From: Mesorhizobium sp. J8
GTDB lineage: Bacteria; Pseudomonadota; Alphaproteobacteria; Rhizobiales; Rhizobiaceae
Direction of reading: 5' to 3'
Length of the DNA: 64,000 bases
Assembly (NCBI RefSeq): GCF_016591715.1
Contig: NZ_AP024109.1
Coordinates: 372,001 to 436,000 of the forward strand
In this document: in pieces, positions 34,097 through 43,057 of the stretch
Layout of the letters: every line of letters starts with the position of its first letter
Numbering within the stretch: position 1 is the first letter of the stretch
Notes under the pieces: model-generated
The model's input: only the letters and a program-made list of their open reading frames with translations
Databases searched by the model: none
Told to the model about the DNA's origin: nothing
Program-made: the position numbers and the translations under genes

Positions 34097-34857
34097 TGGC
34101 CGGCGGACCGATGCCCGGGCTTGCGGTCGGCGACTGGTTTGGCAAGGCGAAAGTCGATGCCGCCACGACGATGCTGACCGAACCCTTCGTGCATGATTTC
34201 GTGCGCGCCAATATGTGGCATCTGAAGGGCCGTGATGCGGATCTGCTGGTCGATACCGGCATGGGCATCCGCCCGTTGGCGCCTGAGATCGACACCCCGG
34301 CCGGCAAGCCGCTGATCGTCGTTGCGACCCACATCCATCTCGACCATGTCGGCTCGCTGCATGAGTTCCCGCTGCGCATGGGGCCGGAAATGAGCGCACC
34401 GCAATTCGCGGACATGGATGATGCCGTCACCTACGCCTACATGTTCCACAACCTCGACGGCGCCGTCTCCAAGCTGCCGTCGCCGGACTGGAAGGCGGCC
34501 GATTACCGGATTCCATCCGCGCCGCTGACCCGCGCGCTCGATGAGGGCGATGTCGTGGATCTCGGCGACCGGAAATTCCGCGTGCTGCATCTGCCTGGAC
34601 ACTCGCCGGACTCGATCGGCCTGTTCGATGAGGCCGACGGCCTCTTCTTCGCCGGCGACGCCATTTATGACGGCATGCTGATCGACGACCTCCCGGACTC
34701 GGACCGCACGGCTTACTGCCATACCATGCAGCGCCTGCTCGACCTGCCGATCCGCATCGGCCATGGCGGCCACGGCCCAAGTTTTACCGGCCAGCGCATG
34801 CATGAGATCGCCTCCGCGTATCTGCGCCGGAGAGAGCGGTTCGTGAGCGCTCTCTGA
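34096..34857 (+). CDS. Metallo-beta-lactamase-fold hydrolase
   Basis: 253 residues with the metal motif THIHLDHVGS, further His in HLPGHSPDSIGLF, Asp in FFAGDAIYDG and His near GHGGHGPS, so a full binuclear site is likely. No signal peptide, so cytoplasmic. It begins inside the pfp stop codon, which implies stoichiometric expression. A role as a glyoxalase-II-like or phospho-ester hydrolase linked to sugar phosphate metabolism is possible, but the sequence does not decide the substrate. Confidence 0.85.
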   Translation: MAGGPMPGLAVGDWFGKAKVDAATTMLTEPFVHDFVRANMWHLKGRDADLLVDTGMGIRPLAPEIDTPAGKPLIVVATHIHLDHVGSLHEFPLRMGPEMSAPQFADMDDAVTYAYMFHNLDGAVSKLPSPDWKAADYRIPSAPLTRALDEGDVVDLGDRKFRVLHLPGHSPDSIGLFDEADGLFFAGDAIYDGMLIDDLPDSDRTAYCHTMQRLLDLPIRIGHGGHGPSFTGQRMHEIASAYLRRRERFVSAL

Positions 34858-35046
34858 ATTAAATCTTCGTAAGGTCATCCAAAGGCCCTGATTCAGGCAA
34901 TTCCGCACCCTAAATCTTGATTGTCGATCCGGCCGGCTGCCATGCAAGGCGAGGCAGGCAATCCCGGTCGCCGACACGCCAACGGATGCGTGCTTCGAGG
35001 GCCATCCGGGGCGCCGGATCAACCTCTCGCCCGGACAGAAACGACC

Positions 35047-36588
35047 ATGTCACCCATGAACATTCTTCGCAGACATCGCGTCGCGGCCCTGTTGGGCGCT
35101 GCGCTGATCATTTCTCCCGTTATCGGTTCCTTTGCCCAGAACAATACCGGCCTCAGCACCGTGGCCGCGACGACGCAGACGCCCGTCGCCGGCATCACGG
35201 CCCCGAACGGCTCTTTCGCCCCGGTCATCGCTGTCACCAAGCCGGCCGTCGTCACCATCACCTCGATCATGAAGGCGCAGCCCCAGGACGAGGGCTCACC
35301 CTTTGGCGGCAATGCGCCTTTCGACCAGTTCTTCCAGCAGTTCTTCGGTGACCAGGGCATGCCGATGCCGCGCACGCCGCCGCAGCAGCAACAGGGGCCG
35401 CGCGCCGAGGCGCTCGGCTCCGGCTTCATCGTCGGCGCGGACGGCACCATCGTCACCAACAATCACGTCATCGACGGCGCCAGCTCGATCAAGGTGACGC
35501 TCGACGATGGCACCGAGCTTCCCGCCAAGCTCGTCGGACACGACGCCAAGAACGATCTCGCGGTGCTCAAGGTCAAGGCTGACAAGCAGCTGCCGACCGT
35601 CAAATGGGGCGATTCCAACAAGCTGATGACCGGCGACCAGGTGCTGGCGATCGGCAATCCGTTCGGCATCGGCACCACCGTCACTGCCGGCATCGTCTCG
35701 GCGCGCGGCCGCGACCTGCACAGCGGGCCGTTCGACGATTTCATCCAGATCGATGCGCCGATCAACCACGGCAATTCCGGCGGCCCGCTGGTCGACGTCA
35801 ACGGCAATGTCGTCGGCATCAACACCGCCATCTATTCGCCCAATGGCGGCAGCGTCGGCGTCGGCTTCGCCATCCCGTCGGACCAGGCACAGAAGGTTGT
35901 GGCCAAGCTGATGAAGGGCGGCGACATCGAATATGGCTATCTTGGCGTGCAGATCCAGCCGGTCACGCCGGATGTCGCCAGCGCCATCGGCCTCGACCAT
36001 CCGGGCGGCGCGCTGGTTTCCCAGGTCACCGACGGATCGCCGGCGGCCAAGGCCGGCATCGAGACCGGCGACGTCATCACCGGCTTCGGCGGCCAGGAGA
36101 TCAAGGATCCGAAGGACCTGTCGCGCGCTGTAGCCGACGTGTCGCCGGGCGCCAAGGAAACCGTCAATATCTGGCGCAAGGGCAAGGCGATGCAAATCTC
36201 CGCCGATGTCGGCCGCAACGCCGAAGATCAGAAGACGGCGTCGAACGGCAATGAAGGCCGCAGCCCGTCGTCCGACCAGGGTTTGCGCGTTCCCTCGCTC
36301 GGCCTCGGCCTGACTGATCTCACGCCCGACATCCGCGACCAGCTCAACCTTTCCGAGAACCAGCGCGGCGCGGTGGTCGAGCGGGTCAATCCCGACAAGG
36401 CGGCTTCGGCGGCCGGCATCCAGCCCGGCGATGTCATCGTCGGCGTCGACCAGACGCCGGTGAAGACAGCCAGGCAGGCCAACCAGGCGATCGCCGAGGC
36501 CGGCAAGTCCGGCAAGAAGTCGGTGCTCCTGCTGATCGATCGCGGCGACGCGCAGATCTTCGTCGCGGTCCCGTTCGCCGCCGGCTGA
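35047..36588 (+). CDS. degP: Periplasmic serine endoprotease, Do/DegP family
   Basis: 513 residues. The signal peptide (VAALLGAALIISPVIGSFAQ) is followed by a trypsin-like domain with catalytic His140 (TNNHVIDG), Asp170 (AKNDLAVL) and Ser244 (HGNSGGPL), then two PDZ domains (about 295-385 and 415-510). A Pro/Gln-rich loop (PRTPPQQQQ) lies in the LA-loop position. It degrades or refolds misfolded envelope proteins. I chose ATG 35047 because it places the signal peptide correctly. Codons further upstream to 34921 read as non-conserved leader. A perfect hairpin (36598-36625) follows the stop. Confidence 0.93.
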   Translation: MSPMNILRRHRVAALLGAALIISPVIGSFAQNNTGLSTVAATTQTPVAGITAPNGSFAPVIAVTKPAVVTITSIMKAQPQDEGSPFGGNAPFDQFFQQFFGDQGMPMPRTPPQQQQGPRAEALGSGFIVGADGTIVTNNHVIDGASSIKVTLDDGTELPAKLVGHDAKNDLAVLKVKADKQLPTVKWGDSNKLMTGDQVLAIGNPFGIGTTVTAGIVSARGRDLHSGPFDDFIQIDAPINHGNSGGPLVDVNGNVVGINTAIYSPNGGSVGVGFAIPSDQAQKVVAKLMKGGDIEYGYLGVQIQPVTPDVASAIGLDHPGGALVSQVTDGSPAAKAGIETGDVITGFGGQEIKDPKDLSRAVADVSPGAKETVNIWRKGKAMQISADVGRNAEDQKTASNGNEGRSPSSDQGLRVPSLGLGLTDLTPDIRDQLNLSENQRGAVVERVNPDKAASAAGIQPGDVIVGVDQTPVKTARQANQAIAEAGKSGKKSVLLLIDRGDAQIFVAVPFAAG

Positions 36589-36597
36589 GAATAGGCC

Positions 36598-36625
36598 GGG
36601 ACCTGCCGGCATGCCGGCAGGTCCC
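36598..36625 (+). terminator. Hairpin downstream of the Do protease gene
   Basis: GGGACCTGCCGGCA and its complement form a perfect 28-base palindrome 9 bp after the stop. The following ATGAAATTTCTGTTG is only moderately T-rich, so termination may be partial. Confidence 0.5.
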
Positions 36626-36693
36626 CATGAAATTTCTGTTGCCCACCGGGACGTCTTCGAGAACACTGCGGTCTGTTGCACAGGAGCGTCTCG

Positions 36694-37305
36694 ATGGTGA
36701 CCCGCGGCTTCTTCTCCGGACGGCGTCCTCCTTCCGACACCGACGCGCGTATCCCGCCCGGCCAATACCTGGAGCAGGGTTTCCCGGTTCTCTCGGCGGG
36801 GCCGACGCCGCGCGTGCGCACCGAGGACTGGTCCTTCACCCTCAAGCAGGGGCCAAATCCGCTCAAGAAATGGAACTGGGCTGAATTCAACGCCCTGCCG
36901 CAAAGCAAGATGACGCGCGACATCCATTGCGTGACCGCCTGGACCAAGTTCAACACCCCCTGGCAAGGCGTGATGATCGACGACATCCTCGCCGATGCCG
37001 GCATCGAGCCGCCGACCGCCTACACGCTGGCGCTGTCCTTTGACGGCTATTCCACCAACGTTCCGACGAAGGACCTCGTCGCCGGCAAGGCGATGGTGGC
37101 GCTGCTTTATGAGGGCAAGCCGATCACGCCGGATCATGGCGGGCCGGCGCGCCTATTGGTGCCGCATCTCTACTTCTGGAAATCGGCCAAATGGGTGAAC
37201 GGGCTGCAGTTCACAGAGCGCGACGAACCGGGCTTCTGGGAACTGCGCGGCTATCACATGTATGGCGACCCCTGGCGCGAGCAGCGCTATTCCAGTGACC
37301 CGTGA
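36694..37305 (+). CDS. Sulfite-oxidase-like molybdopterin oxidoreductase
   Basis: 203-residue protein of the oxidoreductase molybdopterin-binding family (YuiH/MsrP-like catalytic fold). The Mo-ligand Cys is in DIHCVTAWTKFN, with WQGVMIDDILADAG, LSFDGYSTNVP and PHLYFWKSAKWVNGLQF following, as in small bacterial members. There is no signal peptide, so it appears cytoplasmic, unlike MsrP. GGAG lies 7 bases before the ATG. The next gene, 10 bp on, encodes a flavin reductase and is probably its electron partner. The substrate is unknown. Confidence 0.88.
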   Translation: MVTRGFFSGRRPPSDTDARIPPGQYLEQGFPVLSAGPTPRVRTEDWSFTLKQGPNPLKKWNWAEFNALPQSKMTRDIHCVTAWTKFNTPWQGVMIDDILADAGIEPPTAYTLALSFDGYSTNVPTKDLVAGKAMVALLYEGKPITPDHGGPARLLVPHLYFWKSAKWVNGLQFTERDEPGFWELRGYHMYGDPWREQRYSSDP

Positions 37306-37315
37306 GCAGCGATCG

Positions 37316-38062
37316 ATGAGCGCTGAGCCGTCGCCGCAATCGCCTTGGCAGGCGGCCACGATCACCCGCATCGAAAAGCGCACGCCGCGCGTCACCAGCT
37401 TCTGGTTCCGGCCGTCGCGGCCTTTCGCCCATCTGGCAGGACAGCATGTCGACGTCAGGCTGACGGCGCCGGACGGCTATCAGGCGCGCCGCTCCTATTC
37501 CATCGCTTCGGCGCCGGAAGCAGGCGGCGGCGTCGAGCTGGCGATCGAGCGGCTCGACGACGGCGAGGTCTCGCCCTTCTTCCACGACGTGGCGGCGGTT
37601 GGCGACGAGATCGAGCTGCGCGGTCCGCTGGGCGGCCATTTCATCTGGGAGGAGAGCGACGGCGGGCCGATCCTACTGGTCGGTGGCGGCTCGGGCGTCG
37701 TGCCGCTGATGGCGATGGTGCGCCATCGCACGCTGCGCAACAAAGCGGTGCCCGTCGCGCTGGTGTTCTCGGCGCGGCTGTGGGACGAGGTGATCTTTCG
37801 CGACGAACTGATCGGTCTCGACGATCGTCGCGACGGGTTCGATCTGGTGCTGACGCTGACCCGCGAGCCGGCAAGGCGGCCGTCCGACTATTCCCGCCGC
37901 GTCGACGCCCGCATGATGGCGCAGGCCATCGAGCGCCTGCCGAAGGCACCGAGGCTCGCCTATGTCTGCGGCTCGAACGCCTTCGTTTCCGCCGCCGCCG
38001 ATGCCCTGATCGGCGCCGGCGTTCCGGCGGGGATTATCCGCACCGAGCGCTATGGGGTTTGA
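37316..38062 (+). CDS. FAD-binding ferredoxin-NADP reductase-type oxidoreductase
   Basis: 248 residues: FAD domain with the RRSYSIASAP flavin motif and GPLGGHF, then an NAD(P) domain with LLVGGGSGVVPLMAM and the YVCGSNAFVSA terminus. There is no 2Fe-2S domain. Adjacent to a sulfite-oxidase-like protein, it likely passes NAD(P)H electrons to the molybdenum centre (inference from this recurring gene pair). The ATG at 37316 follows the upstream stop by 10 bp with a poor ribosome site, consistent with translational coupling. Confidence 0.87.
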   Translation: MSAEPSPQSPWQAATITRIEKRTPRVTSFWFRPSRPFAHLAGQHVDVRLTAPDGYQARRSYSIASAPEAGGGVELAIERLDDGEVSPFFHDVAAVGDEIELRGPLGGHFIWEESDGGPILLVGGGSGVVPLMAMVRHRTLRNKAVPVALVFSARLWDEVIFRDELIGLDDRRDGFDLVLTLTREPARRPSDYSRRVDARMMAQAIERLPKAPRLAYVCGSNAFVSAAADALIGAGVPAGIIRTERYGV

Positions 38063-38073
38063 TACGGCCCGTT

Positions 38074-38275
38074 AGAGCATGATCCTGAAAAGTGGGAACC
38101 GGTTTTCGGAGAAAGATCATGCTCCAACAAAGAGTTAGATCGTGAGGGCGATTCAACGAAACACCATCACGATCTAGAGCAATTCCAAGAAAAGTGTGAG
38201 CGGTTTTCCGCCCGGAATTGCGTAAAAACAAGGAGATAGAGCATTTCACCGTTTCCGTGAAACGGTGAAATGCTC
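38074..38275. repeat. Four consecutive rhizobial palindromic elements
   Basis: In order: gagcatgatcctgaaaag...gaaagatcatgctc; agatcgtgagggcgattc...accatcacgatct; agagcaattcc...ggaattgcg; and agagcatttcaccgtttccgtgaaacggtgaaatgctct. Each is its own hairpin. They fill the gap between the convergent flavin reductase and nucleotidyltransferase genes. Confidence 0.75.
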
Positions 38276-39747
38276 TACCCAGTCGGAGAGAATTTTGCCG
38301 AAACGAGCTGGAAAGGCAGCGCCCCATAGGTGGCGACGGCCTGTGCGTTATCCCAGACGCGAAACTGTCGTGACGGCCGCGCCTCCAGCACCAGGGTCCT
38401 TCCCGTCTGGTCGAGCTTCACCTTGCCGCGAAAGCGCAGCATCCGCTCGCCGCCCGAGCGGCTGATCGTCATCGAGCGCAGCCGCGCCACGTGCCGGTCG
38501 CCCGCATTGATCTCCATCTCGATGCGTCGCCTCACCGGCGGAACGACGATGCGCACGACGAGGTCGAGCATCATCTCGCCGCTATCGCCTTGTGGTTCGC
38601 TCAAGGGCTGCGACAGCACGAAGGTGGCGGGCCCACCGGCCGCCTTAGCCGCCATGGACTTGCCGCGCCACACGATGTCCGGCTCTGTCTGCTTCAGCCG
38701 GCCCTTCTTGCGCTGCAGGCGCAACTGCTTGGCAAAGCCGCGCGACAGCCAGGTCAGCGCACCGAAATCGGTGCGCGGTTTGGCCTGCAGGACGGACGAC
38801 AGCCGCGCCGGGCCGCGCCGGTCGGCCATCTTCACCACCTGCGTCAGGACGGTTTCCGGCACCGCGATGCCGATCTCCAGCGCGAGGTAGGAAAGCGCGA
38901 CCGCCGCGGCGACGGCGAGGCCTCGCCTGGCGACGATATCGAGGAATATGGTCCAGTCGACATCGCCGCCTTCGATGGCGACGGTGCAGTCGACCAGCCA
39001 GTCGCTATGCGTGTGTGCGTCGAGGCCGCCATGCGCGATCGCGAGCGCGATGCGGTCGGCCGGCGAGGGCACGACCACGCCGACACCGCTGAACTGGGCG
39101 GCGATCGCTCGTTGCCAGATCGCCAGGTCGTCCTCGGCATTCTGCTGCGAGCCGTCATAGGCAAGCTGATGCAGGTCGATGTCGCCATAAGTGCCCTTGA
39201 AGAAATTCATCGAGCGCAGCGACGCCAACCTTGTGCGCAGATATTGCGGGGAAACGCCGGTGGCGATCTGCCATCCTCGGTCGCGCAGCACATCGAAGGC
39301 CGGCTGCATATCGCCCGGCCGCACCAGTATGTCGATGTCATGCGCCACCCGCCCGCGCTGCGCGGCGGCGTCGAGAGCGATGCGGCTGGCGCCTTTGATC
39401 AGCATCACCGTGCAGCCGGCATCGACCATCGCCTTCAAGGCCGGCTCGGCCTCGCGCATGGCCATGCGCGACTTGGTCCACAGCATCTTCTGCAGGCCGA
39501 CGAGGCGCGGATAGGCGGCGTGGCCGGCAAGCTTGCGTCCGAACCTGTCGGAAATCGCCGCAAGCAGCCGGTGTTCGCGGAAGGAGACGTGATCGATGTC
39601 GTTCTGGTCCAGCCAGCCCATGGCGCACAAGCGCGCAGCTTCGTCGTTAGGCAGGAGCGCTGCCTTGAGCAATTGGTCGAGCGACCCGGTCGGCCAGGAC
39701 CAGCCATAGTCGGGAAAACGCCTGCCGATGCGACGGACCTTGGCCAT
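38275..39747 (-). CDS. Nucleotidyltransferase-family protein of the HPr-rel-A operon
   Basis: 490 residues. The N-terminal half matches the NTP_transf_5-like group: VMLIKGASRIAL (about 114-125), then AHDIDILVRPGD with Asp137 and Asp139 as probable metal ligands, and NFFKGTYGDIDLHQLAYD. The C-terminal part is beta-rich and unassigned. It is the last gene of a six-gene leftward operon, its ATG overlapping the preceding stop (TAATG). Family members accompany HprK-like kinases and PqqD-like proteins, also in some RiPP clusters. What it transfers, and to what, is unknown. Confidence 0.78.
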   Translation of the reverse strand: MAKVRRIGRRFPDYGWSWPTGSLDQLLKAALLPNDEAARLCAMGWLDQNDIDHVSFREHRLLAAISDRFGRKLAGHAAYPRLVGLQKMLWTKSRMAMREAEPALKAMVDAGCTVMLIKGASRIALDAAAQRGRVAHDIDILVRPGDMQPAFDVLRDRGWQIATGVSPQYLRTRLASLRSMNFFKGTYGDIDLHQLAYDGSQQNAEDDLAIWQRAIAAQFSGVGVVVPSPADRIALAIAHGGLDAHTHSDWLVDCTVAIEGGDVDWTIFLDIVARRGLAVAAAVALSYLALEIGIAVPETVLTQVVKMADRRGPARLSSVLQAKPRTDFGALTWLSRGFAKQLRLQRKKGRLKQTEPDIVWRGKSMAAKAAGGPATFVLSQPLSEPQGDSGEMMLDLVVRIVVPPVRRRIEMEINAGDRHVARLRSMTISRSGGERMLRFRGKVKLDQTGRTLVLEARPSRQFRVWDNAQAVATYGALPFQLVSAKFSPTG

Positions 39748-40424
39748 TAGCTGGAGCCGGCCTTCTTTTGCGCCCGCCGCAGCATGGCCAGCCGCGCCAC
39801 TTCCAGGTAGCCGCGGTCGCGCGTCGCGTCGCGCCCGTAGGACAGGCTGCCCGGCCTGATGCGCCGCAGCGCCAGAGTGTCAGGCATCATGTCGAGGACA
39901 AAGCCGGCTTCGCGGGCCCGGGCGATCCAGTCGATCATCTCGCCGCGGCCGCCCGGCGGGTCGACCATCGGGCCGATACTCTCCGCGGCCTCGCGGCGTA
40001 TCAGCATTGTCGAGCGCGACCAGCCGGGCGTTGCGGTCGGAGCCATCGCATCGGGCTCGCCGTCGCGGAAACTGCGTATATGGGTGAAGACCCCGGATGT
40101 CCCGGGAAGCCGGTCCAGATGGGCAAGCTGCGCTGCGATCTTTCCGGGCAGCCAGAGGTCGTCGGCGTCGAGCGTAGCGATGTAGGGCGTCGGCAGTGCG
40201 GCGATGCCGCGCGTGGTCGCGCTGCCCGGACCGGCATTGTCCTGACGCAGAAGCCTGAGCGGCAGGTCGATGCCGTGAACCGCGGCGGCGAGATCGTCGG
40301 TCGAACCGTCATCGACCACCACGACCAGCTCGGGCCGCATCGTCTGCGCGGCGACCGACCGCAGCGTCTCCGCGATCGTTGCGCTGGCGTTGTAAGCAGG
40401 GATGACGACGCCGTATCCGTTCAT
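39747..40424 (-). CDS. Family 2 glycosyltransferase
   Basis: 225 residues, GT-A fold: GVVIPAYNASATIAETLRSVAAQT, VVVVDDGSTDD, the DxD-type metal site TLDADDLWLPGKIAAQL, and a C-terminal helix pair. No membrane segment. It is more distant from the two 250-residue glycosyltransferases upstream than they are from each other. Start and stop overlap both neighbours by one base, so expression is tightly coupled to the kinase operon. Confidence 0.88.
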   Translation of the reverse strand: MNGYGVVIPAYNASATIAETLRSVAAQTMRPELVVVVDDGSTDDLAAAVHGIDLPLRLLRQDNAGPGSATTRGIAALPTPYIATLDADDLWLPGKIAAQLAHLDRLPGTSGVFTHIRSFRDGEPDAMAPTATPGWSRSTMLIRREAAESIGPMVDPPGGRGEMIDWIARAREAGFVLDMMPDTLALRRIRPGSLSYGRDATRDRGYLEVARLAMLRRAQKKAGSS

Positions 40425-41176
40425 CACATGAACCGCCAGTCCGCGAGTTTCTTCAGTTCGAATATGCCCTCGATCGGCCTGAGCGACGGATTGGCCCTGC
40501 GGCGCTTCATCGATTTGTAGATCGCGCGCATGAATTCGCGCGACTGCACGTCTTCCTGCCTTGTCATGTTGCCGGCGTGCCGCCGGTAGTAAAGCGCCAA
40601 CGTGTCCGGGAGCACGTAGCGGGGGCCAAGTTCGAAACCGCGCAGCAGGAAGTCCGTATCCTCCGCCTGGACGAAGTCCTCGTCGAAACCGCCGAGCCGG
40701 TCGACCAGACGGCGCGAGAAGATCGCGGCCGACAGATGGATGCCGCGAACGGTGATGCTGTTGCTGTCCGGGGTTGGTTCCAGCGTTTCATCGTCGATCC
40801 TGTCGACCAGCATCATCCTGGAATAGGTGAGATCGAGCGAGGGATCGCGCCTGAAAAAGTCGAGATCCGCCGCGAAGCGCCCGGCTGGCGAGATGTCGTC
40901 GGAATCGAGAAAGGATACCAGTTCGGTCTCCGGCTCGAGCCGTCTGAGCCCGCTGTTGCGTGCCCGGGTCACGCCCATGTTCTCCTGCTGGAACAGCCGG
41001 ATGCACGGTGCTTCGGCCATCATCGCGCGCACGGCTTGAGCCGAACCGTCGGTTGAGCCGTCATCGATCACGATGATGTCGAGATCGGCCGCGGCGCGCT
41101 GCCTCAGCAGCGAACGAAGCGCTGCGCGGACATAGGTCTCGCGATTGTGGACCGGCATGATCACGGAGAGCTTCAT
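40424..41176 (-). CDS. Family 2 glycosyltransferase, tandem paralog B
   Basis: 250 residues: KLSVIMPVHNRETYVRAAL, DIIVIDDGSTDGSAQ, the metal site SFLDSDDISPAGRF, and the acceptor-side EDTDFLLRGFELG with ALYYRRHAGNMT. It has the same length as the gene upstream (41223-41975) and aligns with it end to end with most residues conserved, so one arose from the other by duplication. The ATG at 41176 has GGAG 6 bases upstream. The sugar donor is unknown. Confidence 0.9.
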   Translation of the reverse strand: MKLSVIMPVHNRETYVRAALRSLLRQRAAADLDIIVIDDGSTDGSAQAVRAMMAEAPCIRLFQQENMGVTRARNSGLRRLEPETELVSFLDSDDISPAGRFAADLDFFRRDPSLDLTYSRMMLVDRIDDETLEPTPDSNSITVRGIHLSAAIFSRRLVDRLGGFDEDFVQAEDTDFLLRGFELGPRYVLPDTLALYYRRHAGNMTRQEDVQSREFMRAIYKSMKRRRANPSLRPIEGIFELKKLADWRFM

Positions 41177-41222
41177 CCGTGGCTCCCCGACCATTTTGTT
41201 TCGTCCCGCCCCCCGGCGCCCA

Positions 41223-41975
41223 TCACATGACCTGCCAGTCCGGTGGGCTCTTGTATTCGAAAAAGCCCGGAGCCTCGCGCAGCGAAGGGTTCGCCCTGCG
41301 CCGTCGCATCGATTTGTGGATCGCCCGCAGATAGTCGCGCAACCTGCCGTCATTCCGCCGGGTGACGTTCCCCGCATGGCGCCGGTAGTAGATGGCGACG
41401 CTGTCCAGGAGTTCGTAACGGGGACCCGTTTCGAAGACGCGCAGCAGATAGTCCGTGTCCTCGGACAATTCGAACTCCTCGTCGAACCAGCCGATGCGGT
41501 CGACGAGCGCCCGGCGGAACAGGGCGGTGCTCAGGGAGAGCCCGCGAAGCGTCATCATACGGCTGTCCGCGGCCGGCTCCAACGTCTCGTCGTCGATACG
41601 GTCGACCAGGCACATCAGCGAGTAAGTCAGATCGAGTTCGGGATGCGTTTCGAAGTGGGCGAGATCGGCCTTGAACCGGTTGGCAAGCGAAATGTCGTCG
41701 GAATCGAGGAAGGACACGAAGCCGGCATCCGCTGGCAATTGCCGCAGCCCGGCATTACGGGCAGCCGCAACGCCCATATGAGCGTGCTGGAACAGGCGGA
41801 TGCAAGGGTTCTCGTCAGCCATGGAGCGAACCACCTCGGCCGATCCATCCGTCGAGCCGTCGTCGATGACGATGATGTCGAGGTCGGCGGCATCGCGCTG
41901 CCGCAGCAGCGAGCGCAGGGCCGGGACGACGAAGCGCTCGCGGTTATGGACCGGCATGATCACGCTCAGCTTCAT
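41223..41975 (-). CDS. Family 2 glycosyltransferase, tandem paralog A
   Basis: 250 residues, nearly co-linear with paralog B: KLSVIMPVHNRERFVVPAL, DIIVIDDGSTDGSAE, SFLDSDDISLANRF, EDTDYLLRVFETG and AIYYRRHAGNVT. Its start lies inside the 3' end of the HprK-related kinase gene (32-bp overlap), which argues for a functional link to the kinase rather than a chance neighbour. Confidence 0.9.
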   Translation of the reverse strand: MKLSVIMPVHNRERFVVPALRSLLRQRDAADLDIIVIDDGSTDGSAEVVRSMADENPCIRLFQHAHMGVAAARNAGLRQLPADAGFVSFLDSDDISLANRFKADLAHFETHPELDLTYSLMCLVDRIDDETLEPAADSRMMTLRGLSLSTALFRRALVDRIGWFDEEFELSEDTDYLLRVFETGPRYELLDSVAIYYRRHAGNVTRRNDGRLRDYLRAIHKSMRRRRANPSLREAPGFFEYKSPPDWQVM

Positions 41976-43020
41976 CGGGCGCCCGCGCAAGGAAATCCGC
42001 AATCGTACCGGCGATCTCCTCCGGATGCGTCCCGAGGAAAAGCCGGTAGCACGGCAGCAGGCGTGTGACATCGCTGAAGAAGCGAAAGCCGCTTTCCCGC
42101 TCGCCAGGCATCTGCGCGATGCCGGACGACGCCAGCGCGATCATTGCGTCCTTGCGCGATATCGGCACGATCGAACTTGTCTCGCCGCCGCCGATATGTG
42201 GTACCATCAACATAAGGATGTCCAGGGTTGCAGGTATCGGCCGTGGCGCGATCTCGGTAATGTGAAAGACATGCTTGCCTTGCCAGTTCAGCGGCCGGTC
42301 GGTGCCCAGCCGCCTTTCCAGCCCGAGCCGGGCAAAACCCTTCGGATCCTGCTTCAGGACCGAAAACAGCGGTCGCGCGGTCACGCCGTTACCGAGGTCG
42401 ATGAGCACATAATCGTCGCCGACGCTGTCCAGCCCGTTGAGCAATCCCGCAACGACGGTTCCGGATTTTCCCGCACCGCCGGCGCCGGCCAGCAGCACGC
42501 CCTTGCCCTCGACGCCCAGAGTGCCGGCATGGGCAAGGCGCATGCCGCGGGCGGCGTATTCCCAGTGCAGGAAGGCCCGCAGCGGCGCTCCCTGCTCCCA
42601 GGGTGGATACGCGTCGGCCGAGCGCATCAGTTGGACGCCGACGCGCCGCCCGGGGTCGTAGACCTGCCAGAAGTCCAGATCGTGGAAATGATGGCCGCGC
42701 AGTCCCGCCTCGGCGAGTTTCTGGGCAAAGCCGTGTTCGGTGAAACGCGCATCGCCCCAACTTGCCGGCGCCGGCATGTCGCCGATACCTGGATGGCCGA
42801 TGAAGATATGGCATTGACGGGGGTCCGGCGGATCGCCGCTGGTTTCGATGAAGGCCTCGCCCATGGCATCCGCCAGCGCGCCGGCATCGAGATGCGCGGT
42901 CAAGTCCAGCCCGGGCAGGCGCACGGTCCGCCGAACCGGGAACCGCCCGGCCGCGCTCTCGGCGGCGGCAAGCAGGAAGCGCGCATAGTCCGGCAAAGTA
43001 TCGAGGGTGACGCGTGGCAT
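41944..43020 (-). CDS. HprK-related kinase A
   Basis: 358 residues. The C-terminal half resembles the HPr(Ser) kinase core, with a P-loop LLAGAGGAGKSGT near 177-189 and an acidic strand SVGDDYVLID near 199-208. The N-terminal half (about 1-165) is specific to this family and rich in aromatic residues. No HPr or PTS gene is near, so HPr is probably not the substrate. Family members occur with PqqD-like proteins and nucleotidyltransferases, as here. Related kinases of lasso-peptide clusters phosphorylate peptides. The ATG at 43020 follows the PqqD gene by 37 bp. Confidence 0.84.
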   Translation of the reverse strand: MPRVTLDTLPDYARFLLAAAESAAGRFPVRRTVRLPGLDLTAHLDAGALADAMGEAFIETSGDPPDPRQCHIFIGHPGIGDMPAPASWGDARFTEHGFAQKLAEAGLRGHHFHDLDFWQVYDPGRRVGVQLMRSADAYPPWEQGAPLRAFLHWEYAARGMRLAHAGTLGVEGKGVLLAGAGGAGKSGTVVAGLLNGLDSVGDDYVLIDLGNGVTARPLFSVLKQDPKGFARLGLERRLGTDRPLNWQGKHVFHITEIAPRPIPATLDILMLMVPHIGGGETSSIVPISRKDAMIALASSGIAQMPGERESGFRFFSDVTRLLPCYRLFLGTHPEEIAGTIADFLARAPDEAERDHAGP

Positions 43021-43057
43021 GGTCTGTTCCAGCCCGGCTCGACCCGGGGCCGCCCGC

